Origin: Chromobacteriaceae bacterium
GTDB taxonomy: Bacteria; Pseudomonadota; Gammaproteobacteria; Burkholderiales; Aquaspirillaceae
Assembly: GCA_030151505.1 (NCBI GenBank)
Contig: JASLDQ010000099.1
Coordinates: 1 to 7,108 of the forward strand
Direction of reading: 5' to 3'
DNA length: 7,108 nt
Shown: piece after piece, positions 5,461-7,108 of the stretch
Layout: the number at the start of each line of letters is the position of its first letter
Position numbering within the stretch: position 1 is the first letter of the stretch
Notes under the pieces: generated by a model
Databases searched by the model: none
What the model saw: only the letters and a program-made list of their open reading frames with translations
Told to the model about the DNA's origin: nothing
Made by a program: the position numbers and the translations under genes

Positions 5461-5937
5461 ATGATCGATCTGATTCTATGGCGTCACGCCGAGGCCGAAG
5501 AAGGCGCCAATGATCTCGCCCGTGCCTTGACCCATCATGGCCAGCAGCAGGCAGCGCAGATGGCGGCATGGCTGGAAAGCCGCCTGCCCGGTGGCTATCA
5601 GCTCTTTGCCAGCGAGGCGAAGCGCTCGCAGCAGACGGCGGCGGCGCTGACCGGGCATTGTCGCGTGTTGCCGGAGCTCAATCCGTCCGAATCGGCCGAG
5701 CATGTGCTGGCCGCCATCGGCTGGCCACGGCTGGAGGCGCCGACCGTGGTGGTCGGGCACCAGCCGTGGCTGGGCCAGATCGCGGCCCGGCTGCTGGCCG
5801 GCCAGCCGCAGCTCTGGAGCGTGAAAAAGGGCGCGGTGTGGTGGCTGGGCCTGCGCCAGCGCCACGGCGGCGAAAAAACCGTGCTCAAGCTGATGATGAC
5901 ACCGGCGATGCTGGGCGACGCAGGACGGGGCGCTTGA
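5461..5937 (+). CDS. sixA: SixA-type phosphohistidine phosphatase
   Basis: This is a small histidine phosphatase that removes phosphate from phosphohistidine on carrier or phosphorelay proteins. The 158-residue length is close to E. coli SixA (161). The catalytic RHA motif gives R8 and the phospho-accepting H9; SEAKRSQQTA (51-60) supplies R55; VVGHQP (97-102) supplies H100. The helix LTHHGQQQA (23-31) is typical. The short form lacks the large insertion of phosphoglycerate mutases, which favours SixA. In E. coli the reported targets are the ArcB phosphotransfer domain and the nitrogen-PTS carrier NPr. ArcB is generally absent from betaproteobacteria, so a PTS carrier is the likelier target here, but this is inference. 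It has a good ribosome site at 5451-5456, stands alone on its strand, and is divergent from ubiC, with 131 bases between the two starts. Confidence 0.9.
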   Translation: MIDLILWRHAEAEEGANDLARALTHHGQQQAAQMAAWLESRLPGGYQLFASEAKRSQQTAAALTGHCRVLPELNPSESAEHVLAAIGWPRLEAPTVVVGHQPWLGQIAARLLAGQPQLWSVKKGAVWWLGLRQRHGGEKTVLKLMMTPAMLGDAGRGA

Positions 5938-6081
5938 GCGCGGCCTGATTCCTCGCGTGGCATTCTGCCGGCGCCGCTGCCAACGCCTGCTGCGCCTGCC
6001 GCTTCGATGTCCGCGCGACCCTTGGCCGCGCCAAGAGGCGTATGCACTGGCGTGCGGGCGCCTGTGAAGCAACATTGCCCT

Positions 6082-6123
6082 AAAAAACGCCGCCTCCGGA
6101 AACCGGGGGCGGCGTCATTTTTT
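6082..6123. terminator. Bidirectional Rho-independent terminator between sixA and the transporter gene
   Basis: A 13-pair stem (6087-6099 with 6103-6115, including one T-G wobble at 6095/6107) closes on the loop AAA. On the minus strand the stem is followed directly by six T bases (complement of 6082-6087), ideal for the transporter gene ending at 6139. On the plus strand six T bases follow after two bases (6118-6123), so it also serves sixA. The 144 bases between the sixA stop and this element hold no supported gene. Confidence 0.92.
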
Positions 6124-6138
6124 GCACGGGCAGCGTGA

Positions 6139-7068
6139 TCAGCCCAGCCGGGCGCGCAGACGCTTCCAGTCGGGGAGCGACAGCTCGCCGTTGACCAGCA
6201 GCAGGCCCAGCAGGATGGCGCTGATGCCGACGGCGTGGAAAGGTTCGAGCGACTCGCCCAGAAACAGCATCGCCAGCAGCGCGCCGAAGGCCGGGATCAG
6301 GTGCAGAAACCCCGATGCCCGTGCCGCGCCCAGCCGCATCACCGCGTAGGCGTAGCACAACAGCGCCAGCACCGAGGGGAAGATGCCGAGGTAGGCAAGA
6401 CTCAGACCGGTCGACAGCGTGAGCGGCGGCAGGCCGTGTCCCGCCACGTCCACCAGCGCAAACGGCAGCAGCATCGCCAGTCCCAGCAGCATCGCCAGCC
6501 AGATCACGGCCAGCCGGTCGAGTCCGGCCGGCAGCTGGCGCAGCCCCAGCGTATAGATCGCCCAGCACACGATGCCGGCCAGCACCAGCGCATCGCCGTG
6601 GCCGATCTGCAGGGCCAGTAGGCCGGCCAGATTGCCGTGCGCGACGATCAGCGCCACGCCGACCAGCGACACGGCCAGCCCGGCCAGCTCGCGCCGGGCC
6701 AGATGCACGCCGAAGGCCAGCCAGCCGCCCAGCGCCACCAGCACCGGCACGAAGGCGTTCATCATCACCGCGTTGGTGGCGCTGGTGTGGCGCACGCCGA
6801 GGTAGATCAGCGTGTTCGACGCCGCGATGCCGCTGGCGGCAAGCACGAGCAGGAGCGGGAGGTGCCGGCGAAGTAGCGCGCGCTGGTGGACAACCCGTTG
6901 CCAGGCGAAGGGGGCGAGGCAGAGGACGGCAATGCACCAGCGGCCGAAGGCGAGCTGGACGGGGGTGATGTCGGCGTGGACGGCACGGGCGAGGACGAAG
7001 TTGCCGGCCCAGAACAGGCAGGCAAGGATCGCCAGCCCCGCGGGTAGGAGGGGGAGGTCATGTTTCAT
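6139..7068 (-). CDS. EamA/DMT-family inner-membrane transporter
   Basis: This 309-residue protein is almost entirely hydrophobic, with about ten predicted transmembrane helices arranged as two EamA repeats (roughly residues 10-143 and 158-295). Repeat signatures include FWAGNFVLAR (19-28) in helix 1 and the SATNAVMMNAFVPVLVAL stretch closing helices 3-4. The second half has YLGIFPSVLALLCY, followed by HLIPAFGALLAMLFLGE, both typical of the family. DMT proteins export or import small metabolites such as amino acids, but the substrate cannot be inferred from the sequence. The C-terminal tail is basic (WKRLRARLG), consistent with a cytoplasmic end. The ATG at 7068 is supported by AAGAG two bases upstream, a short spacing; no other start fits the first helix. 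It is the last gene before the terminator at 6082-6123; the upstream gene lies outside the window. Confidence 0.93.
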   Translation of the reverse strand: MKHDLPLLPAGLAILACLFWAGNFVLARAVHADITPVQLAFGRWCIAVLCLAPFAWQRVVHQRALLRRHLPLLLVLAASGIAASNTLIYLGVRHTSATNAVMMNAFVPVLVALGGWLAFGVHLARRELAGLAVSLVGVALIVAHGNLAGLLALQIGHGDALVLAGIVCWAIYTLGLRQLPAGLDRLAVIWLAMLLGLAMLLPFALVDVAGHGLPPLTLSTGLSLAYLGIFPSVLALLCYAYAVMRLGAARASGFLHLIPAFGALLAMLFLGESLEPFHAVGISAILLGLLLVNGELSLPDWKRLRARLG

Positions 7069-7108
7069 GGCTCTTTTCGGGTAGAAAAGTGGATAAGTCG
7101 GGCGCCCG

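Noticed and set aside
5938..6138. The sixA frame stays open for 66 codons beyond its TGA
   Set aside because: The stretch runs through the terminator at 6082-6123, the composition is Pro/Ala/Arg-rich as in non-coding GC-rich DNA, and SixA is already full length at 158 residues.
1..7108. Neisseria-type DNA uptake sequences, CRISPR repeats, tRNA genes or insertion-sequence ends
   Set aside because: Reading by eye found no copy of the 10-base neisserial uptake core, no regular spaced repeats, no tRNA-like cloverleaf and no transposase or flanking inverted repeats.

Overview
The window is GC-rich proteobacterial chromosome. The gene content and protein sequences (FNR with the four-cysteine signature next to hemN, ubiC-ubiA, a DUF1853 protein, SixA) suggest a betaproteobacterium, most likely in the Neisseriales/Chromobacteriaceae. 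That placement is inferred from family resemblance, not from a database search. No phage, transposon, CRISPR or RNA gene was seen, and the window looks like core genome.

Layout, left to right. At 1-1453 a tightly coupled plus-strand group holds the tail of an unidentified upstream gene, a DUF1853 protein of unknown function, and a small flavodoxin-fold protein, each overlapping the next by 4 bases. Converging on it is fnr (minus strand, 1485-2234), the oxygen-sensing regulator. fnr is divergent from hemN (plus, 2341-3759), the oxygen-independent coproporphyrinogen III dehydrogenase. The roughly 106-base gap between them holds one perfect FNR-type palindrome, placed to activate hemN and to cover the -35 element of fnr. 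A strong bidirectional terminator follows hemN. The ubiC-ubiA operon (minus, 3954-5329) makes 4-hydroxybenzoate and prenylates it, the first two committed steps of ubiquinone synthesis. Divergent from it is sixA (plus, 5461-5937), a small histidine phosphatase. A second bidirectional terminator (6082-6123) separates sixA from a convergent EamA/DMT-family membrane transporter (minus, 6139-7068).

Functionally the centre of the window concerns respiration: FNR senses oxygen loss, HemN keeps heme synthesis going without oxygen, and UbiC/UbiA supply the quinone. The two left-hand genes and the transporter are not clearly tied to this theme. No previously undescribed multi-gene system is evident. 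The observations most worth checking are the shared FNR operator and the nuclease-like residue pattern in the DUF1853 protein coupled to a flavodoxin.
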